Shown here one piece after another: positions 12,241 to 25,343 of a stretch of 64,000 bases of DNA; within the stretch, counting starts at the first letter, position 1, and each line of letters opens with the position of its first letter. Location of the stretch: the NCBI RefSeq assembly GCF_000283155.1, contig NW_004454160.1:8260081-8324080 (forward strand), in the 5' to 3' direction. Under the pieces are notes generated by a model that worked only from the letters and a program-made list of their open reading frames with translations, was not told the DNA's origin and ran no database searches. A program made the position numbers and the translations under genes. The stretch comes from Ceratotherium simum simum. Its lineage: Eukaryota > Chordata > Mammalia > Perissodactyla > Rhinocerotidae.

Positions 12241-12521
12241 GGGACGGCCCCGTGGCTTACCGGTTAAGTGCGCGCNNNNNNNNNNNNNNNNNNNNNNNNN
12301 NNNNNNNNNNNNNNNNNNNNNNNNNNNNNNNNNNNNNNNNNNNNNNNNNNNNNNNNNNNNNNNNNNNNNNNNNNNTACAACTATCTACTGGGGCTTTGGG
12401 GAAAAAAAAGGAGGAGGATTGGCAATAGATGTTAGCTCAGAGCCGGTCTTCCTCAGCAAAAAGAGAAGGATTAGCATGGATGTTAGCTCAGGGCTGATCT
12501 TCCTCACTAAAAAAAAAAAAA
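12241..12521 (+). mobile_element. ERE-type SINE, long form, interrupted by assembly gap
   Basis: The head is readable to 12275 and the body resumes at 12376 at 'tacaactatctactggggc'. Both tail modules and an A-run follow. A 12-bp target-site duplication AAGTATCTTCTT at 12229-12240 and 12522-12533 shows that both ends belong to one insertion. Confidence 0.92.
12276..12375. other. Assembly gap, 100 N
   Basis: There are exactly 100 unknown bases. The round number suggests a placeholder rather than a measured length. Undamaged long-form EREs in this window have roughly 120-135 bases between the same flanking motifs, so the real missing sequence is probably of similar size. Confidence 0.99.
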
Positions 12522-12834
12522 AAGTATCTTCTTTATCAGGACTTTTGGAAGCAAAAGCCTGCAAGGAGGAAATTTTCTTCTCTCAAGATTTATATACGAG
12601 TGAGGTACTTGGAATACAACAGTGAGCAAGAAGTCATGGATTTAGCCCTCACAGGATTTACAGTGGAACATACAGACCGATGAATAGTAGTTATATTGAA
12701 GGCTAGTGTGTTAGGTGAGATCATTGGAAAAGTGTGTGGTGCTGTGTACGTAGGATGGTACCTCATTTGTTTTGGAGTGTCAGGGAAGGCTAACAGAAGT
12801 TGTTCAGTAGTATGTATAAGAGTAATTCAGAATA

Positions 12835-13020
12835 ACATTTTCACAATGCTTTTTAGTTACAAAGTGTAATTTATTATCTCATCTGATCCTTATAGTAATC
12901 TTGTGAAGTGGTAGAACAAGTTATTTTTACTATCTCCAATTAGTAAATAAGGAAACTGGAGTTGAAGAAGATTAAGTAAATGGGTAAGGTCTTCCAGCCA
13001 GTAAGTAAGGTAGCCTTACT
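12835..13020 (+). repeat. L2-like ancient LINE fragment
   Basis: It has the typical L2/MIR-era pattern 'ttatctcatctgatccttat', followed by 'taaggaaactgga' and a polypurine stretch. It is highly diverged. Confidence 0.55.
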
Positions 13021-14039
13021 TTAAGTTTAGGTAAGCCTAAACTTAAATCCAGGTATTCTATTACTTTGTTTACTAGTCTTCCAATAGTAAGAAGTCAATA
13101 TATATTGGCTATTTTTATTATTATAACAGTGCCGTTTACCACAAATGGAGTTGGGAGAATTTTTAAGAAGCTTTCTCCTCATTCTGAGTGAGGCATCAGC
13201 TTTTCGCACGAAGCTGAAAACATCCTCACTGGCTTAGTATTTCTGGTAATATCTTTCACTATAACAGAACACATAAAAGTCACTTATTCACACTTGTCCT
13301 GTTGTAAGTTCCTACCCATTAACTTGGGAATCCCCATGACCTGGAAAGTTTGAAATGTGTTACACTTGGAAAGAGAAGTTTATTTCTTTTAAACATCTGG
13401 AATTCTTAGGAAGTGCTTCAAAATAGTATAGGCTCATGGAAAAATTTTTGAGAAATTCTTTCCATATGTAACTTTTTGGGTGCATGGCCTGCTTATGGTA
13501 CTTATTATTAAGCTTAGGACTGAATATAGAAAATCAGATAGGACCTGATTCATTAAAAATAAAACTAACAACTTAGATATGCTTCTGCGTTTTCAGTTAT
13601 TTTTATGAGTCCCCAGTTTTTACCATTCTAGAATCCTGAAGAAGTTAAAAGCAAATTTATTTTTTTAGTTCTCCATTTGCTGGTATAACTCTGGAATCTA
13701 AAATTTCAAGAGAGTTCTGTAGTCTTACTCTCCTGATAACATTGTTTTGGGCATTCTTTAGGAAAGAATTTATATAATTAATTTCATTATAGTTTCCAAT
13801 TAATTTTTTTTATTTGATAAAAAATCATCATTTAAGAAAATGTAGAAAATACAATGACATAGGAAGAAGAAAAAATTGAAATCACCTGTGGCTGTATCAC
13901 CTAGATTTAACTACTGTTAAATTTTTGTTTTTTTTAATCTTATTTTTTCTCTGTGAACAGGTGGAGTTTTTCTGTAGTTTTAACTGTACTTTGCCTTTTG
14001 CCCTGAATAGTATTATTGTAAGCAGATTATTGTAAATAT

Positions 14040-14260
14040 TTGTTGAGTACTTTTCACCATCACACTGAGGGCTTTCACAGACATAATTTAATTTAATCTC
14101 TGCCAGAAAAGTACCATTTCCCTATTTTGAGAAGAGAAAACTGAGGCTAAAGAAGCTGCTACTGGTTCAAGGATACATAGCTAGTAAATAGTAGAATCAA
14201 GATTCAAACTCAGGTCATCCAGTTACATGTCCACGTGCTTCTACTACTATATTATATCTG
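14040..14260 (+). repeat. L2/MIR-like ancient repeat
   Basis: It contains 'tgttgagtacttttcacc', 'gagaaaactgaggct' and 'tagtaaatagtagaatcaag', which are in the order expected of an old L2 or MIR-family fragment. Confidence 0.55.
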
Positions 14261-14348
14261 TTGAATTTGTGCTATGATTTATGCCTATTAAAAATTGTCT
14301 TAAGATATTTTTTGTGATTCTTACCTAAGTTGAAAATTATTATTGCAG

Positions 14349-14421
14349 ATATAAGCCTTCCAAAGTCAGCAGCAATCTGTTATACAGCAGCACTATTGAA
14401 GACAAGAACTGTTTCAGATAA
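14349..14421 (+). CDS. ST7L: ST7L coding exon
   Basis: This 73-bp exon finishes the split Asp codon and reads ISLPKSAAICYTAALLKTRT then VSD, ending two bases into a Lys codon before GTAAGT at 14422. The ICYTAALLK segment is a conserved hydrophobic helix of the ST7 family. Both splice sites are canonical and the phase joins the neighbouring exons exactly. Confidence 0.95.
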
Positions 14422-15338
14422 GTAAGTAGTTATGAAAACTACAATAATTTGGAAAGACTGCTAAACTCAGTATTATGTTTTTCATCCTCTGCCTTTAAAC
14501 AATACTCTTTTGCCCGCCTACTTCCTTCTGAATGACTCTTGATCTTATAGGGCTTTGAGACTTCTTTTGTGTAGTAGAAAGAGCAAGGTTTTGATAGCTA
14601 AGTAAACGTGGGTTCAAATTCAAAGTCAGCCACATACCAGCCATAGTACTTTGGGCAAGTTAATCAGTTTGAGTCTCTTCCTTTCTGTAAAATGAGGATA
14701 ATAATACTGTAGGATGGTTGTGTGAGGATTGTGTGTGTTAAATGCCTAAAGCAGTGTTAGAACAAAGAAAGTATGTATAGTACATAATAGCTATGATAAT
14801 GATAAGCTGAGTGGTAGGGAAATGGGTTTCATGTTGTCTGTTCTGAGATAAAAATTCTGAGTTATTCTGTTTTCCTTGTATTTTAGGCTGCCCTTAGTGA
14901 ATTTCTCTTTATTCCACAGATAAGATATTCAGAAACCAACCAAATGGCGACCATTTTCTTTCACCTTACATTACTGTGCCTTGATAAGAATTAAAATGGG
15001 ATATTCAGCCTGTTTCCTCTCATTGAAAATTCGATGAGAATGTACTTCTATTTCATGCGATTCTCTGTATGTCCCTGTGTAGCATTTCTTATTTTATTAC
15101 CTTCAATGGACTTCTAAAGGCTTTCTTTACCTAAATTTGAAGATTTCCATTTCTTATGCTGCCTTTCTTTATATGTTGAATCAAAGGCTTTACTTTCATA
15201 TTTAGGAGTTACTTGGCTTTGGCCTTGGCCATGGCCAGAAACCTCTGATTTAGGGGGCTAGATTATGATCTAAATTCATATATATATATATACATTTTTT
15301 TTTAATATTTATTTTTTCATTTTGTGGTTTTCTTACAG
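14422..15338 (+). other. ST7L: ST7L intron with a MIR
   Basis: It runs from GTAAGT to AG at 15337-15338. It includes a MIR at about 14572-14800 and a short TA run near 15278-15292. Nothing else is recognised. Confidence 0.85.
14572..14800 (+). repeat. MIR SINE
   Basis: It shows the order of MIR motifs: 'gtagtagaaagagcaaggtt', 'gggttcaaattc', the core 'tttgggcaagttaatc' and 'ctgtaaaatgaggataata'. It is in sense orientation relative to ST7L. Confidence 0.85.
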
Positions 15339-15441
15339 ATTCTCTCCAGAAACAGCCTCCAGAAGAGGGTTAAGCACAGCAGAAATTAATGCTGTGGAAG
15401 CAATTCACAGAGCTGTGGAATTTAATCCTCATGTTCCAAAA
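15339..15441 (+). CDS. ST7L: ST7L coding exon
   Basis: This 103-bp exon completes the Lys codon and reads [20 protein letters not shown] then [14 protein letters not shown], ending on a codon boundary before GTGAGA at 15442. [18 protein letters not shown], continued in the next exon, is a TPR-like helix motif and the most recognisable signature of the ST7 family. [15 protein letters not shown] fits ST7L (ST7 has a close but different version). The exon is intact. Confidence 0.96.
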
Positions 15442-16599
15442 GTGAGAAATTTTATGATGGAAATACTACTTATTTAATTTTATCAAATTGATGACAATGT
15501 ATAGACCAAAGTTTGGGTCTCCATAGTTTGAGTCAAAATTGTTTTAGTCAGCTATATTTTGATGCTTATTATTTGCCTTAAAGGGGATATTAAAGGGCAT
15601 TTAGAAAGGTGGATAGGAGCAGTAGTTCACTATAGGCCTTGTAATTGCTTTCAAAATAAAATTTGAAGTGTGTTCACTTAGCTGTTCATTTTACTGTAGT
15701 TACAGAGAAGAAATACAATGGTTTGGTCCTAATAAAAGATTATTCATATTTCAGATCATTAATAAAACTTCCTGTTACTATAAAAGCTTTTTACATCTAG
15801 ACAGATGTCTAGATTTTGAACTAGGGCTGGGTAGACAAAGACCGACAAATAGATTAAAATAATGAATGATAGGAAACAGACGTGGAACTTCCCAGAAAAA
15901 CTGCCGAGTTGATGTATGTTTAGTTTCATATGAAACTGTACCCATCTTGTTTGTCTTTATATTGTACACCTTGCAAACATATAGATTATTGGTTAATCTT
16001 TGTGTGTTATCACCCAAGATTAAATTTTGGATTTTAAAAACAATGCCCCATATTAGAAAGTATAGAATATTCAAGAATAGATGCCTTTACTACAAGATGT
16101 AATTATAACTGTTGATTCCAGTGTAATGTGTGTTAATGGAATTTGGAAGCTAGTAAACATTAAAGAAAGTGATTTCTAAAAGATAATCTTCAAGAAGTGA
16201 AAGTTGTCTGTTAGAGTAAGTAAAGATCGAGTCAAGAAAATTACCAAAATCTAAAAATGACAGTCAACAAATATTTATACCATTCTCTCATTAAGTGACA
16301 CTGGTCCCATAAATTTAAACAAAATTTTTAGTATGAATTATAATACATATACAGCACAAGGTAAAAAACAAATGTGCATCTTAATGATTTATTATAAAGC
16401 AAATGAGTGGAAACTACCTCTGAGGTCAAGAAATAATATTGCTGACCCCCAGAAACCAACCTGACTGCCCTTGCCCAATTACAACTTCTTCCTTCTTGCC
16501 TAAAGGTAACCACTATTCTGACATTAATTATGTTCATTTCCTTCTTTTCTTATATTTTTGATCTATACTTTTCCTTTATTGTTGGCTTTAATAAAACAA

Positions 16600-16775
16600 G
16601 TTAAGGAGTGGTCCCTCTTTTTTTATTCTCTGGAATAATTTGTGTAAAATTAGAATTATTTCTGCCTTAAATAATACTTAAATGATAGAATTTGGTGAAA
16701 AAGCTATCTGATTCTGGAGATTTCTTTGAGAGAGGATTTTCATTGCAAATTTCATTTCTTTAATTACAAGTTCAA

Positions 16776-16807
<32 letters not shown>

Positions 16808-18210
16808 GCTGAGGAAGATTTGCCCTTGAGCTAACATCTGCTGCCAATCTTCTTCTTTTTCTGTGTGAGCTGCCGCCATATCGTGACCACTGAGAGACCA
16901 GTGGTGTAGGTCCAAGCCTGGGAACTGAACCTGGGCCGCCGAAGCAGAATGTGCTGAGCTTAACCACTAGGCCACCAGGGCTGGCCCACAAGTTCAATTT
17001 CTTTAACCATTCCATAACTATTCAAATTTCTTGTTTCTTCTTGTGTTAGCTTTTGGTAAGTTGCATTTTTCTGGGAATTTATTTCATCAAAATTTTCAAA
17101 TTTATTGGGATAAAGATTTCATAAAATCCTTTTATTACCATGTTAATATTTGCTGGGTCAGTTGTAATATCTACTTTTTAATTCCTAACACTGGCTACTT
17201 TTGTTTTACCTTGATCAGATTCCCCAGGGATCTATCAATTTTATTAGTCTTTGCAAAGAACCAAGCTCTGGCTTTGTTGATTCTCTCTACTGTTTGTTTT
17301 CTGGTTCATTCATTTCTGCGCTTTATGGCCTTCCTTCAACTTTATTTGTCCCTATTATTTTTTATTTCCTGTATCTTCTGACATAGATACTTAACTCATT
17401 ATTTTTCAGCCTTTCTTCTTTCTAATATATCCATTGAAGTCTATAAATCTAAGCACAATTTTAACTGCATACTATAGCCATACTCATTATATAATTTAGT
17501 TCAAAGTATTTTCTAATTTCCATTATGATTTCCTCTTTGATTTAGAGGTACATTTATTATATTTAGAGGTTTATTTCTTAATTTCCATACGTATGAAGAT
17601 TATCTTTTTATCAGTGATTTCTAGCATAATAACATTGTGGCCAGAGAACATACTCTGTGTGATTTCATTCCTTTGAAACGTTTTTCACTTCTTGAATTTC
17701 TGTTTATTTTTCTGTGTTATTTATAGTTTCTAATTCTCTGCCAAAATTTTAAATATAATCTTTTATCTCTTTTAAAATAGTGTAAAATAGTTCTCGTAAA
17801 GTCTTTCTCCGATAATCCGAATATCTGGAACTTATGTGTATCTGTTTCCATTATCTGTTTTTTCCTGCTGCATCATATTCATATTGTATTGTTTTCTCTT
17901 ATCTCTTATTTTCTTTGGCTATATACCAGATATTTTACTTAAAAAATTGTAGAAATAGCTTGAAACCTCAGATAATTTTATCTTCCTTCAGAGAGGGTTT
18001 TCTTTGCTCTTAGTTGCCTGGAAGAAACACTAGCAGGACAGGATCACCTTAATTTGGTTTAAGGGATTGATATTTTCTGGTCTACCCAGATGACTTGAAA
18101 CTGGGCTACAGTCCATCAAAGTTTAGGTTTATTTCTCATTCACCCATATTCCTGGGATGCAGCCTTTCAGGGTCCCAATCCAATCCTGAGGGTTTTACCA
18201 GGGCTTTCAC
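16600..18210 (-). mobile_element. L1 fragment, antisense (ORF2 region)
   Basis: The + strand reads as the reverse complement of L1 ORF2, including the well-known 'aaccaagctctggctttgttgattctctct' neighbourhood at about 17260-17290. It is broken by an ERE at 16783-16987. The right-hand limit near 18200 is uncertain because the sequence fades into unassigned DNA. Confidence 0.7.
16783..16987 (-). mobile_element. ERE-related SINE, short 'gccgccatatcgtgacc' subtype
   Basis: It has the head at the right (GGGCTGGCCC read on + at 16978-16987), a short body, and the 'gaggaagatttgcccttgag' tail module. A 17-bp perfect target-site duplication ACAAGTTCAATTTCTTT lies at 16766-16782 and 16988-17004. It is nested in the antisense L1. 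Confidence 0.93.
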
Positions 18211-18214
18211 TCTT

Positions 18215-18425
18215 TTTTTTTTTTTTTTAATTTATTTATTTATTTTTCCCCCCAAAGCCCCAGTAGATAGTTGTATGTCATAGCTGCACATCCTTCTAGT
18301 TGCTGTATATGGGACGCGGCCTCAGCATGGCTGGAGAAGCGGTGCGTTGGTGCGCACCCGGGATCTGAACCCGGGCCGCCAGCAGCGGAGCGCGCGCACT
18401 TAACCGCTAAGCCACGGGGCCGGTC
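18215..18425 (-). mobile_element. ERE-type SINE, short form
   Basis: On the + strand it starts with T-rich tail repeats (ATTT)n, then CCCCCCAAAGCCCCAGTAG, and ends with the promoter head. A 17-bp target-site duplication CCAGGGCTTTCACTCTT lies at 18198-18214 and 18426-18442. Confidence 0.95.
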
Positions 18426-18787
18426 CCAGGGCTTTCACTCTTGATAGGTCTTGGTCTGACTTTTGTTCCTCTAGCCTTATGAAACTGGCAAAAAGGCTAA
18501 ACAACGTCTTAGCCATCTTGTCCAGGATTGACAAATATCCGTATAGTAAAAGAAGCCCCAAGTGTGGCTTACTTCTCTGATTTCGGCCTTCTTTGGACTA
18601 TGGACTGATAATTCTTTACTGTTTGTTAATTCTTTGATGTATTTGATTAGATTTTAAAAAATACTTTGTTCAGCTTTTCTAGTTGTCTGGGAGGGTTGAG
18701 CTGAATTACCCAGTCTTCCATTACTGGAAGCAGAGGTCTGAAAATACTTTTATATGAAATGTTTTGCTTTCTCATGCTGTGGAGAGG

Positions 18788-19026
18788 TTAAGAGAAGGAT
18801 TCTGTAACTAAACTGCCTAGGTTTGAATTCTGGCTTCACTACTTCCTAGCTGTATGACCTTGGACAAGTTACTTCTCTGGACTTGAGTTTCCTCATGTAT
18901 AAAATGGGGATAATATTCCCTATCTCTTAGAGTTGTTATTAAGATTAAATGAATTCATATCTTTAAAGTGCTGAGAAGAGTGCCTGATACATGGTAAACA
19001 TTACAGCAGTGATTGTCATTGTTATT
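18788..19026 (+). repeat. MIR SINE
   Basis: This is a well-preserved MIR with 'gaattctggcttcactactt', 'gctgtatgaccttggacaag', 'aaaatggggataata' and a distal 'gagtgcctgatacatggtaa' section. Confidence 0.9.
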
Positions 19027-19454
19027 ATCCAAGATGGGATGGAAATCTGTTCCTTGTGTAAGAAGATAAACAGCAGTTATTAATCAGAACTATTCAAATT
19101 AAATATATCATCCAGATATCTAAAAATTTTATTTAATTCCTACTCAAAATAACAAAATATAAACTATTTGCTCCCTATGGTTGTGAACTTCTTTTCTGCT
19201 TCAAAAACCATTTCATGCAAAATGTATTTTCAGCGGTAACAATTCTGATGATGTGGATTGTGCATTGGTTTTCAAAACTACTGCTGGAGGCACATAAGTA
19301 CGGGAGGGTAGTGGAACTCTCAGGCATTGCTCTAATGATAAAATTGAATTGTTGGATAGGTAATATATATTAATCTCCAAATTGGATCTGCTCTAGATGA
19401 TCTGTGATGCTTTTAAGGATACGTATTTTGAGTTTAAAAACACACACGCACACA

Positions 19455-21090
19455 TATACTGAAATACAGCAAAATAATTCTGAGAGAAAGAAGACTTAAA
19501 TAAATGGAGATTAATACCATGTTTATGGATTAGAAGACTTAATATTGTTAAGATCACAATTATCCCCAAGTTGATCAATAAATTCAATGCCATTTTTATT
19601 AAAATCCTAGTAGGCTTGTTTGTAGAACTTGACAAGCTCATCCTAAAATTTATATGGAAATGCAAAGGACCTAGAATAGGCAAAACAATTTTGAGAAAGA
19701 ACAAAGTTGGAAGATTTGCACAACCGAATTTCAAGACATTTTTAAAGCTACAGTAATTAAGATAGTATAATATTGGCATAAAGATTGAAATATAGATCAA
19801 TGGGAGACAATAGAGAATCCTGGAATATAACTCAAAGAATTATGGTCAGTTGATTTTCAACAAGAGTTGCAAGGCAATTCAATGGGGAAAGGATAGTCTT
19901 TTCAATAAACGGTGCTGGAACAATCAGGTGTCTATATGCAAAAAAAAAAAAACAAAAAACTAGACCCTTCCCTCACACCATATACAAAAATGAACTCAAA
20001 ATGGATCATAGATCTAAATGTAAGAGGTAAATTTATAAAACTTCTAGAAAGAAACAGAAGAAAATCTTTGTGACCTTGGGTAAGGCAAAGATTTCTTCAA
20101 AAGCACGATCCATAAAAAGAAAATTGATAAATTGGACTTCTTAAAATGTTTGCTCTTCAAACGACACTGTTAAGAAAATGGAAAGATAAGGCAAAGGCTG
20201 GGGAAAATATTTGCTAGTCATATATCTGTTAAAGTTCTGTATCGAGAACTTATAAAGAGCTCTTACAACTCAATAATAAGACGACAAACAACTCAATTAA
20301 ACAGACAAAGGATTTGGATAGTCACTTCACCAAAGAAAATATATGAATAGCTAATAAGCACATGAAAAGATACTCAGCATCATTGGTCATTGCGGAAATA
20401 CAAATTAAAACCACAATATGATACTACTTTATACCCACTAGAATGGCTATACTCACAAAGACTGTCAATATCAAGTGTTGGCAAGAATGTGGAGAAACTG
20501 CATACATTGCTGCTGGGCATGTAAAATAGTATAGCTACTTTGGAAAATAGTTTTGCCGTTAAACATGTACTTAGCATATGACCCATCCATTTTATTCCTA
20601 GGTATCTACCCAAGAGCAATGAAAATGTATGTCCGAAGACTTGTATGCCAGTGTTCATAGTAGTATTATTCACAATGGCCAAAAACTTGAAATAATCCAA
20701 AGACAGGTGAATGAAAAAATAAATTGTGATATATCTATATAATAGGAACACTTCTTAGCACTAAAAAGGAACAGACTATAAGTACATGCAACAACATAGA
20801 TGAACCGCAAATACTGTATGCCAAGTGGAAGAAACCAGACACAAAAGACAATATATTTTATGATTCCATTTATATGAAATATCCAGAAGGGGTAAAACTA
20901 TAGACATGAAAAGCAGATCAGTGGTTCCCTGGGGCTGGGAGTGGGAGTGGGATTGACTGCAAACAGGCATAAGGGAACTTTTTGTGGTGATGGTTGCACA
21001 ACTATAAATTTACTAAAAATCATTGAACTATATACTTACAATGGTGAAATTTGTGATATGTAAAGTATACCTCAATAAAACTGTTAAATA
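19455..21090 (+). mobile_element. L1 3' half, 5' truncated, sense
   Basis: It begins in ORF2 near the phrase 'aaataaatggagattaatac' and runs through the C-terminal region to a 3' end with 'tatacctcaataaaactgtt' near 21070-21088. ORF2 is broken by stops and frameshifts. A long antisense open frame here is only the shadow of this sequence. Confidence 0.88.
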
Positions 21091-22221
21091 TATATAATTT
21101 AATATAAATATATTTTGATAAGTATATAATATGCATATACTTTAACATTTTAAAATAATTTTTATTTAAAGGTAGAAATTTACATATCTTCCCCTCAACT
21201 TAATGTCACAGCGAGTTGACAGTTCAACTCTATCAAAATAGCTAAGTAGAATGGTGTTATAACCCTACATTATTGTCTGTGGATAGACACGTTAAGCTGG
21301 GTGTTATCAAACAAGATAATTATTAAGGTTTTTTGGAGAAATTTTAAGCTCCAACGACTTGGGTAATATCCTACTTAAATAACGTTATTGTTATATGAAC
21401 GGGGAGAGCTCTGGAATTTGTGGCTATTGGTTTTTGCTAGGGTTTTACACGTGTTGAAGTACGTACAGATATTCTCTGTCTCTCTTCTGTTATGGTCTCT
21501 ATTCCTGATTCTTAGTTGTAGCTAGCAAACACAAATGCTTTAGGGGTTTTCTGCCTCAAACTTCAACTGTGGGTCATGATAACTTATTTATCCTAATGAA
21601 TAGTGATATTTAAATATATATTCATTTTAAGTCTTCTTTTATTCTTACAAATTTATTATGCAGATTTGTCAAATATTGTATGACTCTTACCAGTAAAATG
21701 ACAGAGGATGAAGCTGTTTTAGCAGGAAATATTTTTTGGCAACTTTCCATATAACTATAACAGAAACGGCTGTAGGTGTAGAGCTGTGCAGTTTGTTAAA
21801 GCTGGAAACTATTAGAAGTGCGGTAGAGAAAGATCACATAAATCTCTTCAGACTATGATTTGCTTTAGATGTTTCATTAATATTGATTGCTTGTATAGAT
21901 TTTTTTAATCTACTGAATGAATTTCAGTGTACGGTGACTGTGATAGTAAGAGTAAAAAATTAGAACAGCATGTTTTCATAGTTTTTGACTTGTTCTTCAT
22001 CACCTAGCTATGGTTTTGGTTCAACAAGTGTTTTTTTTAGTCACCAAACAAGAAAAAGATTGTGAATCTTTCAGCTACTATAGAAATTGTCAGTTTTTAA
22101 ATTTTATAGTGGAAAATGTTTCATACCTTTTCAATATTCCACAGCATCCTGTTTCAGTCATTCTAGTGTCTCATATTCTTTGTTATCTAACCATCAAGAA
22201 GTTTTGTAGAAGGTATTCTTT

Positions 22222-23043
22222 TTTTTTAATTGAGATAATTCACATACCGTAAAATTCACCCTTTTAACTACATAATTTAGTGGTTTTTTGGTATATTCAC
22301 AGGGTTGTGCAATCATCACCACTACCTAATTCTAGAACATTTTCATTACCCCAAAAAGAAACCCTGTACCTATTAGCAGTCACTCCCCATTCCTCCTTCT
22401 CCTAATCCCTGGTAACCACTAATCTACTTTTTGTCTTTATGGATTTGGAATCATTCAATATGGTGGCCTTTTATATCTGACTTTTTTCACTTAGCATAAT
22501 GTAGCATGTGTCAATATTTCATTCCTTTTTATGGCTGAATAATTTTCCATTGTATGAGTATGCCACATTTTATTTATCCATTCATCGATTGATGGGCATT
22601 TGGGTTGGTTCTATTTTTTGGCTATTGTGAATAATGCTGCTATGAATATTCATGTGCAAGTTTTTGTGTGAACACATGGTTTCACTGCTCTTGAGAGTGT
22701 ACCTACAAGCAGAATTGATAGATCATATGGTAATTTTATGTTTAACTTTTTGAAAGACTGCCAAACTGTTTTCCAAAGTGGCTGTGCTATTTTACATTCC
22801 TGCCAGCAATGGGTGAGGGTTCTAATTTCTGTACATCCATGCCAACACTTGTTATTGTCTGTCTTTTGATTATAATTATCCTAGTAGGTGTACAGTAGCA
22901 TCTCATTGTGGTTTTGGTTTGCATTTCCTTAATAACTATTGATGTTGAACATCTTTTAATGTGCTTATTAGCCATTTGTATATCTTCTTTGGAGAAATGT
23001 CTGTTCAGGTCCTTTGCACATTTTTTAATTCGTCTTTTTATTA
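22222..23043 (-). mobile_element. L1 3' end, antisense, with intact target-site duplication
   Basis: This is a 5'-truncated L1 3' end reading on the - strand ('cacttagcataatg' and 'ggctattgtgaataatgctg' on + are its complements). It is flanked by a perfect 15-bp duplication TAGAAGGTATTCTTT at 22207-22221 and 23044-23058, so its boundaries are firm. Confidence 0.93.
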
Positions 23044-23589
23044 TAGAAGGTATTCTTTAACACTCTTATTACAGTAGGCCATTGACATTCTTGATTAATA
23101 TGGTCCAAAACCATTGGGAATCTCCATAGTTGAAAGCACCACTATAACATATAATTTCACCCATGAAATGAAAATGGGGTGGCTCATGAACCTTGCTGAG
23201 ATGTGGATGCTAAAGAGTCAGCTAGGGTTATTCATTAAGTAAGTTACTCACGTATGTGCACAAGCCTCAGAGCACATGATTCAAATTTGTGCCTTAGTAG
23301 AATGATGGATTTATAAATCATGGATGTTTAGAGATACCACAGATGATTGAAACTGTAAATATTAAATCCATGAATGTTAGTGATGTACCATAGATGTGAT
23401 TGTTCTTAGTATGACACTTTACACATCAGTTAGAATAGTATTGTCCAACTCTAATTTAGAATCTAGCAATAGCTTGCTGCAGTATTTCACTGAAGGTTTT
23501 TTAGTAGGCATTCTACCACCAAATTTTTTTTAATTTTATTACTTTTATATTTAAATTTGAAATAATTACCTTAAAAACAAATCATAGAC

Positions 23590-24870
23590 TATAAATTCCA
23601 AAAATATATCCATAGGTATACTGTCAATTGACTTTTGACAAAAGCACCAATGCATTTCAATGGGGGAAAGGAAGCTCTTTTCAACAAATGGTGCTGGAAC
23701 ATCTGGGTGTGAGAATGGGGGAAAATCATGAATTTTTCTCATAGCATACATAAACATGAATTTGAGATGGATCCTTGACCTAAATGTAAGAACTAAAACT
23801 ATACAATATCTAGAATAAAACATTTAAGAATATGTTTGAAACTTTGGGGTAGGCAAAGATTTTCTAGGACACAAAAGGCACTTAACTATAAGAGAAAAAA
23901 ATTATAAATTGGCTTTTTCAACAATTTAAAATTCTGCTCATTGAAGACAGTGTTAAGAAAATGAAAAGACAAGCCACAGACAGGAAAAAAAATTTTGCAG
24001 TTTGTTTGTTTGGCAAAGGACTCATACCCAGAATATATAAATTAAAAAAGACAACTTAATATGAAAAATGGTCAGAAGCCTTGAACAGATAGTTCATAAA
24101 ACAAGATATTGGAATGTCCAATAAACATTTAAAGAGGTGCTCAATATTGTTAGTTATCAAGGAAATGCAATATAAAATCACAACAAGGTACTGCTTCACG
24201 CCTACCAGAATCACTATAATTAGAAAGACTGATAAAATGTTGCTGAGAATGTGGAGCAGTTAGAACTCTCATACATTGCTGCTAAGAGTATAAAATGATA
24301 CAACCACTTTGGAAAACTGTTTGGCAATTTCTTAAAAGTTAAACATATATCTCACCCTATGACCCAGCAATTCTACTTCAACGTATATCCCCAAGAGAAA
24401 TGAAACCATATGTCCCCAAAAAGATTTGAACATGAAAGTTTATAGCAGCTTTATTCATAATAGCCCTAAACTGGAAACAATACCCTAATAGTGTATTAAC
24501 AAATAAACAGACAAATTGTGATATATTTATTCAGTGGGATACTATTCACCAATAAAAAGAAAAAACAACTGATACAAGCAAAACATGGATGAATCTCAAA
24601 AATAAAGTGTTGTACAAAAGAATACATACTGAATGATTTCATTTATGTGATGTTCAAGAAAAGGGATCTATAGTGATATAAATTAGAACAGTAGTTGCCT
24701 CAGGCGGTCAGGATAGGAGATTAACTGGAAAGAACTTTCTGGGGCGATGGAAATGTTCTATGTCTTGATTTAGGTGTTGCTTGTCTCCATTTGTCAAAAC
24801 TCATCGAACTGCATACTTAAGATCTGTGCGTTTTAATGTTTTTAAATTATACCTCAATAAAGAAAAAAGA
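23590..24870 (+). mobile_element. L1 3' half, 5' truncated, sense
   Basis: It begins inside ORF2 near 'ggtatactgtcaattgactt' and ends at 'attatacctcaataaagaaa' near 24846-24868. It is one of three sense L1 3' ends in this intron; its ORF2 is decayed. Confidence 0.88.
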
Positions 24871-25343
24871 ATCTGACTCAGCATGGAAAGCACTGTCAAA
24901 GTATCATGCCTTTTGATTCAATGAAAAGGATATATGTGAAGTGCTTAACACAATGCCTGAGTGTCAGGCAACAGTATTGATTTTCATGGCAATCATTGCT
25001 TTATTATACTTCTCTTACCATTTTCTCTTCCTGTTTAAGCTGTTCCAGTATGTACTCTTTCTTTGTGAATATTTTTTTAGTACTTATAGCCTTAGAATGT
25101 GTAAGATTTGGGGATTCCTTTGTTGAGATGAGGTGAAGGTGAAGATGTTGAGATATTTAGGCATTAACTAATTTGAATTAGTTAATACTCTGAGGACAAT
25201 TTATTTGTGTCTTACAGAAGAAGCCCTTGAGGGGAAGAATAAAGTAGAACATTAAAAACAAACCAATAACAAAAACTTGTTTAGTAAATCTCTACAACTT
25301 GAGTATATGTTTAGGAATATGTTATTTGTAGTGTCAAGAAATT

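Larger units (their letters stand above)
12077..14348 (+). other. ST7L: ST7L intron with ERE, assembly gap and L2/MIR traces
   Basis: It holds an ERE with a 100-base N run (12241-12521), an L2-like fragment (about 12835-13020), and a second L2/MIR-like stretch (about 14040-14260) with the 'gagaaaactgaggct' phrase. The rest is unique AT-rich sequence. It ends at AG 14347-14348. Confidence 0.8.

Noticed and set aside
12167..12625. 152-codon open frame
   Set aside because: It is open only because it runs through the 100-N gap and an ERE.
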